DNA of 16,820 nt from Chitinophagales bacterium (GTDB lineage: Bacteria; Bacteroidota; Bacteroidia; Chitinophagales; UBA2359): assembly GCA_020629335.1 (NCBI GenBank), contig JAHDDN010000076.1, positions 1 through 16,820 of the forward strand. Reading direction: 5' to 3'. Both the position numbers and the translations under genes were made by a program. Numbering within the stretch: position 1 is the first letter of the stretch; every line of letters starts with the position of its first letter. Below are positions 6,732 through 13,866 of this stretch, in pieces. Under the pieces are notes generated by a model that saw nothing but the letters and a program-made list of their open reading frames with translations, was not told where the DNA came from and did no database searches.

Positions 6732-7181
6732 ATGAAAGATACCATTACTAAATTGGAGCAATTGCTGATAAGTGGAAATGATTATATGAATCAAGCTTCC
6801 GAAGAAGAATTGACTAACAAACCTAAACCTGATAAATGGTCCAAGCAAGAAATATTAGGGCATTTGATTGACTCAGGAGTTAATAACCTAAGACGCTTTA
6901 CAGAAATTCAATTTGAACCTAAGCCTTATAAAATAATTAGGTATAATCAAGATGAATTAGTCAAAGCCAATAATTATCAAGGAGCTCAAATTGGCGAACT
7001 GAGCGATTTTTGGTTGACCTTAAATAAGAGAATTTTAAAAGTAATGCAAAATCAAACGGACACAAGTTTGAATTTTGAGATTGAACTGCCTGATGGAGAG
7101 GCATCTGATTTGAAATTTCTAATGACAGATTATGTAGAACATTTAGAGTATCATTTGAATCAAATAATTGCTAGTAGTTAA
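6732..7181 (+). CDS. DinB-like (DinB_2 type) putative metal-dependent protein
   Basis: A 149-residue four-helix-bundle protein of the DinB/YfiT-like superfamily. The three histidines that usually bind a divalent metal are in place: His44 in ILGHLIDSG, and His137 and His141 in YVEHLEYHLNQI near the C-terminus. The N-terminal SGNDYMNQASEEELTNKP and PDKWSKQEILGHLIDS are also characteristic. Family members include thiol-dependent transferases and many uncharacterised proteins, so the substrate is unknown. The length is normal for the family. It is 57 bp upstream of the DUF885 peptidase gene on the same strand and may be co-transcribed with it. Confidence 0.88.
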   Translation: MKDTITKLEQLLISGNDYMNQASEEELTNKPKPDKWSKQEILGHLIDSGVNNLRRFTEIQFEPKPYKIIRYNQDELVKANNYQGAQIGELSDFWLTLNKRILKVMQNQTDTSLNFEIELPDGEASDLKFLMTDYVEHLEYHLNQIIASS

Positions 7182-7238
7182 CTAGTGGACAAAGATGTTA
7201 ACTCGTAGAAAAAAGATCATACCAAACTCGATATTCAA

Positions 7239-8939
7239 ATGAAAAAACCACTAATAATAAAAGCAGTAAGCCTAATGCTACTTTTTAGTTTACAAACGTT
7301 TGCGCAATCAAGTAACTTAGCTGATGTTGTTGCTTCCTTTCGAGCTGATAGTAGAGCCATACATAATTACTATACTTTTCATGAATCGGAAGAATATTAT
7401 CAACGCTATTTTTCCTTTTATGATGATTGGGGGAAAAGTATGGATACCATGAACTTTGATGCGCTTAATCAACAAGAGAAAGTTGATTTTATATTGTTAA
7501 ATAACCTGATAGAAAAGGAACGCTATTTACTAAAATTAGACTATCAATCATTTGAAGAAGTAGCTTCCGTTTATGACTTTGCAAAAGATGTTTTTCCATT
7601 TATCCAAGAAAGAAGAAGAGGGAAAAAACCTGACTCCAAAAAATTAGCGCAAATATTTCAAGACGCTAAATCCAAAATAGATCCTAAGACAGAAATATTA
7701 AAAGAGCAGCCATTTAAAGATTGGATGAAAGCAGAAAAGGCTTCCCAATTAATCGCTTCCTTACATAAAGCCTTAGAAGAAGCCCATGATTTCTATAACG
7801 AATATGATCCCGAATTTACTTGGTGGGTCAAAAAGCCTTATGAAGACTTCAGTGCTGAACTAGTCGAATTTGAATATTTCTTGAAAGATAATTATTCCAA
7901 TTCCGATCTTGAAGATGACGGTAGCGGAATTGTAGGCAAACCCATCGGTCGAGAAGCATTACTCAAAAGTTTGGCCTTTGAATTCATACCATATACACCA
8001 GAAGAATTAATTAAGATAGGAGAAGAACAATTCAAGTGGTGTAAAAAAGAAATGATTAAAGCTTCTCAAGAATTAGGCTTTGGAGATGATTGGCAAGCCG
8101 CTTTTGAACATGTGAAAAATACCCACGTTCCTCTTGGTGAGCAACCACAGATGATTACCGATCTTTATCACGAATCCGTAAAATTTATCGAAGAACGTGA
8201 TTTAATAAGCCTACCCGAATTAGCAAAAGAGACTTGGCGAATGGACATGATGAGTCCCAATCGACAAAAGATAACTCCCTTCTTCACTGGTGGATGGGAG
8301 ATTAGTGTTTCCTATCCAACACATGAAATGGATCACGATGACAAGATGATGAGTATGCGTGGAAATAATCCAAGCTTTTCAAGGGCAGTTGTTCATCATG
8401 AGTTATTACCTGGTCATAACCTTCAATTCTTCATGAACAGTCGCTATAAGAGATACCGAAGGGCCTTTGATACGCCTTTCTGGATGGAAGGCTGGGCGCT
8501 GTATTGGGAAATCATCTTATGGAATAAAGGCTTCGCCAATTCTCCAGAGCACAAATTAGGGATGCTTTTTTGGAGAACCCATAGATGTGCTCGTATCATT
8601 TTCTCATTAAAATACCATTTAGGCCAAATGACACCCCAAGAGTGCATTGATCTATTGGTCAATGAAGTGGGACATGAGTTTGCCAATGCAGAAGCAGAAG
8701 TAAGACGCTCTTTCACAACTAGTTACCCACCTTTATACCAAGCGGCCTATATGTTAGGCGGCTTACAATTTTACGCACTACGTAAAGAAATGTTAGATAA
8801 AGGCTGGACAGAAAAAGAATTTCATGACCGAATAATGAAAGAGAATATTATGCCAATAGAATTGATGAGGACATTATTTCAAGATATCCCTTTAGAAAAA
8901 AATCATAAAACAAAATGGAAATTTGATACTTCATTTTAA
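7239..8939 (+). CDS. Secreted DUF885-family metallopeptidase
   Basis: A 566-residue protein with an N-terminal signal peptide (KKPLIIKAVSLMLLFSLQTF, cleavage probably after FAQ near residue 23). It belongs to the DUF885 family, zinc-peptidase-like proteins with an HExxPGH motif. That motif is seen as VHHELLPGHNLQ, with His387, Glu388 and His393. The downstream FWMEGWALYWE (residues 414-424, Glu417 a possible further ligand) and the long helical N-terminal region are also family traits. It should act in the periplasm or at the outer membrane as a peptidase. The exact substrate is unknown. The stop codon lies one base before repeat copy 2 begins, yet the C-terminus looks complete (RTLFQDIPLEKNHKTKWKF). 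Confidence 0.9.
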   Translation: MKKPLIIKAVSLMLLFSLQTFAQSSNLADVVASFRADSRAIHNYYTFHESEEYYQRYFSFYDDWGKSMDTMNFDALNQQEKVDFILLNNLIEKERYLLKLDYQSFEEVASVYDFAKDVFPFIQERRRGKKPDSKKLAQIFQDAKSKIDPKTEILKEQPFKDWMKAEKASQLIASLHKALEEAHDFYNEYDPEFTWWVKKPYEDFSAELVEFEYFLKDNYSNSDLEDDGSGIVGKPIGREALLKSLAFEFIPYTPEELIKIGEEQFKWCKKEMIKASQELGFGDDWQAAFEHVKNTHVPLGEQPQMITDLYHESVKFIEERDLISLPELAKETWRMDMMSPNRQKITPFFTGGWEISVSYPTHEMDHDDKMMSMRGNNPSFSRAVVHHELLPGHNLQFFMNSRYKRYRRAFDTPFWMEGWALYWEIILWNKGFANSPEHKLGMLFWRTHRCARIIFSLKYHLGQMTPQECIDLLVNEVGHEFANAEAEVRRSFTTSYPPLYQAAYMLGGLQFYALRKEMLDKGWTEKEFHDRIMKENIMPIELMRTLFQDIPLEKNHKTKWKFDTSF

Positions 8940-8940
8940 A

Positions 8941-9097
8941 ATTTATTTGGGCGGCTGTATCCTGCTGTCCGTTCTTATGGGGCTATGTGTCAGCCACTTC
9001 ACTAAGTGCTGCTTGTCTTCCCTTCGGGCAAGCCATCGCATCACTAAGTTCCGTAGGCAGCCCCATATACGCCACATACCGCTTCCATCAGGGCCGC
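8941..9097 (+). repeat. 157-bp dispersed repeat, copy 2
   Basis: This is a direct repeat of 5727-5883 at an offset of exactly 3214 bp, with four substitutions and no indels. All four changes fall in the first 60 bp. One of them (T to G in the GTGGCT arm) breaks a base pair of the first hairpin and of the alternative long-range pairing. The second hairpin, with the CCCTTCGGG apex, is unchanged. It starts one base after the DUF885 stop codon, so it may serve as the 3' untranslated region of that transcript. No target-site duplication is evident at either end. Confidence 0.9.
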
Positions 9098-9156
9098 GTA
9101 TTAATGTGTAATATGAATGTTGCTTTTCTTCTCGTCCAAAATAATTTTAATAAGCC

Positions 9157-9672
9157 ATGAATACATTTCCCAAAATCAAAAATCACGAGTCAGAAAGACT
9201 AAACTTCAGAGAAATGAAGCCAATGGATGCCACCCAGTTATTTGAAATTTACTCGGATGCAGAAGCCATGAAATATCGACACAACCCACCCATGAAAAGT
9301 ATGGAAGATGCTAAGGCTTTTATCCAAAACCAAAAATTAGAAACAGACACTCATTATAAAATTCGCAAAGGAGTGGTGATAAAAGAAAGCAATGAACTGA
9401 TAGGAAGTGTGATGTATAAATTTAGTAAATTAGAGAAGACGGAATGTATCATTGGCTATTCAATTGGAGCTAAATATTGGGGGCGTGGATTTGGAAGAGA
9501 AATCGTAAAATTCTTAGTAGAGTCTATCGAAGCATTAGGCTCTATTAAACAGATAAAAGCATGGACAATACAAGAAAATGTAGGCTCTAATAGAATCTTA
9601 GAAATAAATGGCTTTGAAACTGTCGCACAAGAAGAATTTCCTGAAAGCTATTTATTCGTGAGAAACATTTAA
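9157..9672 (+). CDS. GNAT-family N-acetyltransferase (RimJ/RimL-like)
   Basis: A 171-residue acetyltransferase of the GNAT superfamily, close in style to the RimJ/RimL group. It would transfer acetyl from acetyl-CoA to an amine. The N-terminal strand SERLNFREMKPMDATQLFEI is followed by the acetyl-CoA pyrophosphate-binding motif in YWGRGFGREIVKFL (Arg110-Gly111-Phe-Gly113). The late ENVGSNRILEINGF segment (residues 140-153) is standard for this subgroup. The acceptor, a ribosomal protein or a small molecule, cannot be deduced. It ends 25 bp before the thioesterase gene, so the two probably form an operon. Confidence 0.9.
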   Translation: MNTFPKIKNHESERLNFREMKPMDATQLFEIYSDAEAMKYRHNPPMKSMEDAKAFIQNQKLETDTHYKIRKGVVIKESNELIGSVMYKFSKLEKTECIIGYSIGAKYWGRGFGREIVKFLVESIEALGSIKQIKAWTIQENVGSNRILEINGFETVAQEEFPESYLFVRNI

Positions 9673-9697
9673 ATTAGAAAATAATAAAAATAACATC

Positions 9698-10060
9698 ATG
9701 AATCACCCTTATGCGAATTTACTAAGTATTTACGATACCACAGTCGATAAAGGAACTGCCAAAGTGAAAGTTGTCACAAAGAAAGAGCACACCAATAGCC
9801 TCGGCTATGTACATGGAGGTTTGATTTATAGTTTGGCAGACATTGCATTTGAATTAGCATCTAATAGTTATGAAGGAATAGATGCCGTCGGAATTACCAC
9901 TAATATGCAATTTCATAAAGCAGCTAAAGTTGGTGATATTTTGGAAGCAGTCGCAAGGGAAATTCACCTGGGGAAAAAGTTGGCGACTTATCTCATTGAG
10001 GTAAGTTGTGGAGAAAATTTATTAGCAAGCTTCACAGGAACCGTCTATCGGATTTCTTAA
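9698..10060 (+). CDS. PaaI-like hotdog-fold thioesterase
   Basis: A 120-residue single hotdog domain of the PaaI/YbgC-type acyl-CoA thioesterases. The hallmark helix motif is YVHGGLIYSLADIAFELASNS, in which His39-Gly-Gly41 and Asp48 match the catalytic region of PaaI. The later VGITTNMQFHKAAKVGDILEA is the typical central strand. It would hydrolyse acyl- or aryl-CoA thioesters in the cytoplasm, probably as a multimer. No phenylacetate-degradation genes are near, so a housekeeping role in removing stalled CoA esters is more likely than a dedicated pathway role. It closely follows the GNAT gene. Confidence 0.9.
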   Translation: MNHPYANLLSIYDTTVDKGTAKVKVVTKKEHTNSLGYVHGGLIYSLADIAFELASNSYEGIDAVGITTNMQFHKAAKVGDILEAVAREIHLGKKLATYLIEVSCGENLLASFTGTVYRIS

Positions 10061-10112
10061 CGAGAGATATGTTAATATTTCCTAATTATATTCCCCTTAT
10101 AATAAAATTTTG

Positions 10113-10120
10113 TACTTTGT
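10113..10120 (+). promoter_or_regulatory. Weak promoter-like TACTTTGT box upstream of the NTF2-like gene
   Basis: TACTTTGT lies 33 bp upstream of the ATG at 10154 and partly matches the TAnnTTTG box. A second TTTG follows at 10122-10125. No -33 element is evident. The change to an AT-rich 93-bp gap after the thioesterase gene suggests a new transcription unit. Confidence 0.25.
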
Positions 10121-10153
10121 CTTTGCACCCTCAATTAATTGTAAAAATATCAA

Positions 10154-10609
10154 ATGATGAAATCACTTAAAGTTCTATTCGTCCTATTATCCCTATTGGG
10201 AAGCATCGCTACCCAAGCTCAAGTAGATAGCCAATCCGAAATCGAGCAAATTACAGAAACGCTATTAAATTATATTGAAGGAACCGCTAATGGACAGCCC
10301 GAGCGACTCGAAAAAGCCTTTCACCCTGATTTTAATTTGTATTCCGTTTCAGATTCAGACAGTCTGAAAATTTGGGAAGGATCAGATTATGTAGGAGGAA
10401 TCAAGCCAGGTAAAAAGTCGAATCGAATTGGTAGAATCATCGCAATTGATTTTGAAAACAATGCCGCAACAGCAAAGGTAGAAATTGATATTCCCGGCTG
10501 GCGATTATTCACAGATTATTTCCTCCTCTTAAAATATAAAGGCTCTTGGAAGATCGTCCACAAAAGCTATACATGGAAAGAATACCCAAAGAAAGAAGAA
10601 GACAAGTAA
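10154..10609 (+). CDS. Secreted SnoaL/NTF2-like (lumazine-binding-like) protein
   Basis: A 151-residue protein with a signal peptide (MKSLKVLFVLLSLLGSIATQ, cleavage probably after QAQ) followed by one cystatin-like alpha+beta domain of the SnoaL/NTF2 superfamily. Typical pieces are the N-terminal helix IEQITETLLNYIEGTANGQ, then RLEKAFHPDFNLYSV, and the C-terminal strands FTDYFLLLKYKGSWKIVHKS and YTWK. In Bacteroidota such proteins are often annotated as nuclear transport factor 2 family or putative lumazine-binding. The function is unknown, and no catalytic residues can be named confidently. Translation may start at either of two adjacent ATG codons (10154 or 10157). Confidence 0.85.
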   Translation: MMKSLKVLFVLLSLLGSIATQAQVDSQSEIEQITETLLNYIEGTANGQPERLEKAFHPDFNLYSVSDSDSLKIWEGSDYVGGIKPGKKSNRIGRIIAIDFENNAATAKVEIDIPGWRLFTDYFLLLKYKGSWKIVHKSYTWKEYPKKEEDK

Positions 10610-10615
10610 AATGCG

Positions 10616-10631
10616 TAATGATTGATCATTA
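10616..10631. repeat. Small perfect palindrome upstream of hsdM
   Basis: TAATGAT (10616-10622) and ATCATTA (10625-10631) are perfect complements around TG. It lies between the NTF2-like gene and hsdM, about 80 bp before the hsdM start. It could be an operator for the restriction-modification genes, but it is short enough to be chance. Confidence 0.35.
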
Positions 10632-10709
10632 TTGTCTCCGCTCATTTGGATACTCAACATATTTAACATATTTTTACTCGATAAAGTCTAATGAAACGAA
10701 TACTATTTA

Positions 10710-12305
10710 ATGAATCAACAGGATATTAGGAGCTTAGAAAAAGAACTATGGGACGCAGCCGACGGACTGAGAGCTAACTCCAAGTTAACAGCAGCAGAAT
10801 ACAAAGACCCATTACTAGGATTAGTATTATTACGCTTTGCACAAAATAGATATGAAGATGCCAAAATACAAGTAGATGAAAATCTTCCGATTAATCCCCG
10901 AACGGGCGAAAAACGCAAAGCCAATAAAGATGATTTTGCAGCCGCAGGAGCCATCATGTTACCCGAAAAAGCCAAGTATGATTACCTAGCAGCACTACCC
11001 GAAAGCGAAGACACTGCCGATGCCATTAATAATGCCATGAAACTCATAGAAGCAGAATATCCTGACCTATTAGGTATATTGCCCAAAAGCTATCAGGAGT
11101 TTGATGATAAGCTTTTACGTGATCTTGTGCGAGTATTCAATAAAGATGCAGTAAAAAAAGCGAAGGGAGATGTCTTTGGAAGGATATATGAGTTCTTCCT
11201 AATGAAGTTCTCCATGCAAGGCGCTGGTGCGCAAGAAGGAGGGGAGTTCTTCACTCCCCCTTCACTGGTAAACCTAATCGTCAATTTTATCCAACCTAAT
11301 CACGGCATCATACATGATCCTGCTTGTGGATCAGGTGGTATGTTTGTACAAACGGCTCACTTTGTGGAAGACTATGTACGTAAAGCGGGTAAAAAACAAA
11401 GCGTTAATGAGGCTATTACGGTATATGGAACAGAGCTAAAAAGCAATAATACCAAATTAGCCAAAATGAATTTAGCCATACACGGTATTGAAGGGAATAT
11501 CATTGAAAGTAATAGCTTTTATACCAACCCCCATAACTTAACAGGCAAATGCGATTTTGTCATGGCTAATCCGCCCTTTAATGTAAGCGGGATTGATGCG
11601 AAAAATAAATTCTTAAGCGAAGATGAACGACTGCCTTTTAAAGCTCCACTAACAGGTAAGGGGACGATTAGTAATGGCAACTACCTTTGGATGCAGTATT
11701 TCTACAGCTATCTAAATGAAAAAGGACGGGCAGGTTTTGTGATGGCTTCCTCAGCTACAGATGCAGGAAATGCAGAAAAAAAGATCCGAACAAAACTCAT
11801 AGAAACAGGAGCAATAGAATGCATAGTAGCCATCAGTAATAATTTCTTCTATACCCGAAGCTTGCCTTGCCATGTATGGTTTTTCAACAAAGGCAAGAAA
11901 AAAGCAAACAAGGATAAAATCTTAATGATAGATGCTCGGAATACCTTTCGAAAAGTAACGACTACTATTAATGACTTTACCGATGAACACTTGGAGGGCT
12001 TAACGGCTTTAATCAATGCTTTCAGAGGGGACAAATTAGGAGTAAGTAAAGACAATGCTTGGTTTAAAGAACACTTCCCAAGTGGCAAATACGAAGATGT
12101 GGAGGGCTTATGTAAAGTAGTAGACTTAGAAGAAATAATAGAGCAAGATTATAGCCTTACACCTGGTCGCTACGTAGGCGTAAAAATAGACATAGACATG
12201 GACTTCGACTATAAAGGACGCATGGCAGAGATTCATACTGAACTAGCCCAACTAAATGAAGAAGCCAATACATTAATGAACCAAATTCAAGCTGTGGAAT
12301 TATGA
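10710..12305 (+). CDS. hsdM: Type I restriction-modification system methyltransferase subunit HsdM
   Basis: A 531-residue adenine-N6 DNA methyltransferase subunit. The N-terminal helical HsdM domain starts QQDIRSLEKELWDAADGLRA. The S-adenosylmethionine-binding motif I is HDPACGSGGMFVQTA (Asp203, Cys206, Gly207-Gly210) and the catalytic motif IV is MANPPFNVSG (Asn287-Pro-Pro-Phe290). Between them YEFFLMKFSMQGAGAQEGGE and FFTPPSLVNLIV are standard for type I enzymes. The C-terminus is helical and would contact HsdS. Length is normal. The stop codon overlaps the hsdS start (ATGA), showing translational coupling. Two HsdM with one HsdS would form the modification enzyme. Confidence 0.97.
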   Translation: MNQQDIRSLEKELWDAADGLRANSKLTAAEYKDPLLGLVLLRFAQNRYEDAKIQVDENLPINPRTGEKRKANKDDFAAAGAIMLPEKAKYDYLAALPESEDTADAINNAMKLIEAEYPDLLGILPKSYQEFDDKLLRDLVRVFNKDAVKKAKGDVFGRIYEFFLMKFSMQGAGAQEGGEFFTPPSLVNLIVNFIQPNHGIIHDPACGSGGMFVQTAHFVEDYVRKAGKKQSVNEAITVYGTELKSNNTKLAKMNLAIHGIEGNIIESNSFYTNPHNLTGKCDFVMANPPFNVSGIDAKNKFLSEDERLPFKAPLTGKGTISNGNYLWMQYFYSYLNEKGRAGFVMASSATDAGNAEKKIRTKLIETGAIECIVAISNNFFYTRSLPCHVWFFNKGKKKANKDKILMIDARNTFRKVTTTINDFTDEHLEGLTALINAFRGDKLGVSKDNAWFKEHFPSGKYEDVEGLCKVVDLEEIIEQDYSLTPGRYVGVKIDIDMDFDYKGRMAEIHTELAQLNEEANTLMNQIQAVEL

Positions 12306-13591
12306 TGGAAGGATGGACAGAATACAAACTTGCTGAAATTGGTTCATTTAAAAATGGAGTCAATTTTTCATCTGATAAAATGGGAAGGGGAATCTCATTG
12401 GTAAATGTAAAAGATATAACTGATAGCCCTTTATTGTATCCTGATAAAATGGACTTAGTTGATCTTGATATTAAAGATCGAAAAGGGGAAGGATATTTAG
12501 CTAAAGAAGGTGATATATTTTTCGTAAGATCTTCTGTGAAACGAAAGGGGGTTGGAGCAGTCGGAATGCTGAAAAATAATAATGTGCCTGTTGTTCATTG
12601 TGGATTTGTTATAAGGTTTCGATTAAAGTCAAAAGATATCTTGCCACAATTTGCTTTTTATTTGTTTAATACATCATTTAATCGAGAAAAGGTAAGAGGA
12701 ATCTCTGGAGGTGCAACTATTGTAAATATTTCTCAGGGAAGTCTTAAAATGTTAAAGTTTAAATTTCCCCCACTCTCCACACAACACAAAATAGCCACCA
12801 TTCTCTCCCGCTATGATGATCTAATAGAAAACAATCTCAAACGCATCCAACTCTTAGAAGAAAAAGCCCAACTCACCTATGAAGAGTGGTTCGTCCGCAT
12901 GAAATTCCCAGGTCATGAATCAACCCCCATCAATCAAGAAACAGGACTGCCTGAAGGGTGGGAGAAGAAAAAAATTAGCGATCTGGCCGATGTTAAAGGT
13001 GGTAAAAGGCTTCCTAAAACACATGAACTTGTTAATTATAAAACTGATTATCCATACATTAGAGTGAAAGATCTAACTTCAGGCAGGATTTCAATTCATG
13101 ACCTTCGGTTTATTGAAAAAGAAACACATGATTTAATTAATATATATATAATAAGTCATAATGACTTGTATATTAGTATTGCAGGGACAGTCGGGTTAGT
13201 TGGTACTATTCCTTTTTTGTTGGACGGGGCAAATCTAACTGAAAACTGTGCTAAAATAACTAATATAAAAGAGTTTTTTTATAAGGAATATATTTGTCTT
13301 TACTTGAATAGTCAACGAGGTCAATATCATATTATATCTAGAACAGGAGGCGCATCACAACCCAAGTTAGCCTTATCAAGAATTAAATCTATGCCTATTG
13401 TAGTTCCAAATAATGAAATATTGCATTTATTTCATGAAACGATAAATACAATTTATTTAGATATTGAAAATATGTCACTACAGATTAACTTACTAAAAGA
13501 AGCCCGAGACATTCTATTACCCCGCTTAATGACAGGTATGATAGATGTGGAGGAATTGTCAGTATCGGGCTTAGCGATGAAAAAAATGTAG
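12302..13591 (+). CDS. hsdS: Type I restriction-modification system specificity subunit HsdS
   Basis: A 429-residue DNA-recognition subunit with the usual two-fold layout. Target-recognition domain 1 spans about residues 4-155 (GWTEYKLAEIGSFKNGVNF onward). The central conserved helical spacer spans about 155-215 (FPPLSTQHKIATILSRYDDL, then IENNLKRIQLLEEKAQLTYEEW). Target-recognition domain 2 spans about 216-380 (LPEGWEKKKISDLADVKGGK). The C-terminal conserved helix ends in LLPRLMTGMIDVEEL. Each domain would recognise one half of a bipartite target, and the spacer helices set the gap. Two adjacent ATG codons (12302 and 12305) can start it. The spacer has visibly more C-rich codon use than the two AT-rich recognition domains, as expected if the domains were exchanged by recombination. 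The target sequence cannot be predicted. Confidence 0.96.
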   Translation: MMEGWTEYKLAEIGSFKNGVNFSSDKMGRGISLVNVKDITDSPLLYPDKMDLVDLDIKDRKGEGYLAKEGDIFFVRSSVKRKGVGAVGMLKNNNVPVVHCGFVIRFRLKSKDILPQFAFYLFNTSFNREKVRGISGGATIVNISQGSLKMLKFKFPPLSTQHKIATILSRYDDLIENNLKRIQLLEEKAQLTYEEWFVRMKFPGHESTPINQETGLPEGWEKKKISDLADVKGGKRLPKTHELVNYKTDYPYIRVKDLTSGRISIHDLRFIEKETHDLINIYIISHNDLYISIAGTVGLVGTIPFLLDGANLTENCAKITNIKEFFYKEYICLYLNSQRGQYHIISRTGGASQPKLALSRIKSMPIVVPNNEILHLFHETINTIYLDIENMSLQINLLKEARDILLPRLMTGMIDVEELSVSGLAMKKM

Positions 13592-13637
13592 GAGAGGGCA
13601 GTATATCAGCAGAGGTGATTTTATCCATCATCTTCTA

Positions 13638-13652
13638 AGCCCCAAAGGGGCT
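13638..13652. repeat. Palindrome 1 of the hsdS-hsdR cluster
   Basis: AGCCCC (13638-13643) pairs with GGGGCT (13647-13652) around AAA. It resembles a variant of the GCCCTGAAAGGGC core seen further on. Confidence 0.7.
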
Positions 13653-13664
13653 AAATATTCCCAA

Positions 13665-13683
13665 GAATGGGCGCAGCCCATTC
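13665..13683. repeat. Palindrome 2 of the hsdS-hsdR cluster
   Basis: GAATGGGC (13665-13672) pairs perfectly with GCCCATTC (13676-13683) around GCA. It shares the GGGC/GCCC theme of its neighbours but has a different stem. Confidence 0.75.
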
Positions 13684-13705
13684 GGATATAGAGCAAAAAA
13701 TATTA

Positions 13706-13773
13706 AGCCCTGAAAGGGCGACATTTACATGGGCAAAATGAGTGGGTAAATGATATGTCGCCCTTTCAGGGCT
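13706..13773. repeat. Large inverted repeat (palindrome 3) with two facing GCCCTGAAAGGGC cores
   Basis: AGCCCTGAAAGGGCGACAT (13706-13724) is the exact reverse complement of 13755-13773. Inside, TTAC (13725-13728) can pair with GTAA (13746-13749) if five bases bulge out. Each arm contains the self-complementary 13-mer GCCCTGAAAGGGC, so the DNA can fold either as one long hairpin or as two small ones. From memory, elements with this core are dispersed in many Bacteroidota genomes and resemble REP-type repeats. Confidence 0.9.
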
Positions 13774-13790
13774 GTTAAAATATGAAATCA

Positions 13791-13824
13791 TCCATAGTGA
13801 AGGGCAACTCCCCTTCACTATGGA
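13791..13824. repeat. Palindrome 4 of the hsdS-hsdR cluster, 14-bp stem
   Basis: TCCATAGTGAAGGG (13791-13804) pairs perfectly with CCCTTCACTATGGA (13811-13824) around CAACTC. There is no T run after it, so it is not a canonical terminator, although the stem is strong. Confidence 0.85.
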
Positions 13825-13828
13825 AATC

Positions 13829-13845
13829 TTGCCCTTTCAGGGCAA
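13829..13845. repeat. Palindrome 5, third GCCCTTTCAGGGC core, just before hsdR
   Basis: TTGCCCT (13829-13835) pairs with AGGGCAA (13839-13845) around TTC. It contains the same 13-mer core as palindrome 3, in the orientation of its right arm. It ends 21 bp before the hsdR ATG, so it could influence ribosome access to hsdR. Confidence 0.85.
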
Positions 13846-13866
13846 TTCTTAGACAAAAGATCAAAA

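Noticed and set aside
12302..13591. Phase-variable inverting hsdS locus
   Set aside because: Only one hsdS is present. No silent hsdS cassette, inverted hsdS homology or recombinase gene is visible within the window. Sequence beyond the right edge could change this.
13592..13866. CRISPR array
   Set aside because: The repeats are palindromes of different lengths in mixed orientation with irregular gaps. There are no uniform spacers and no cas genes.
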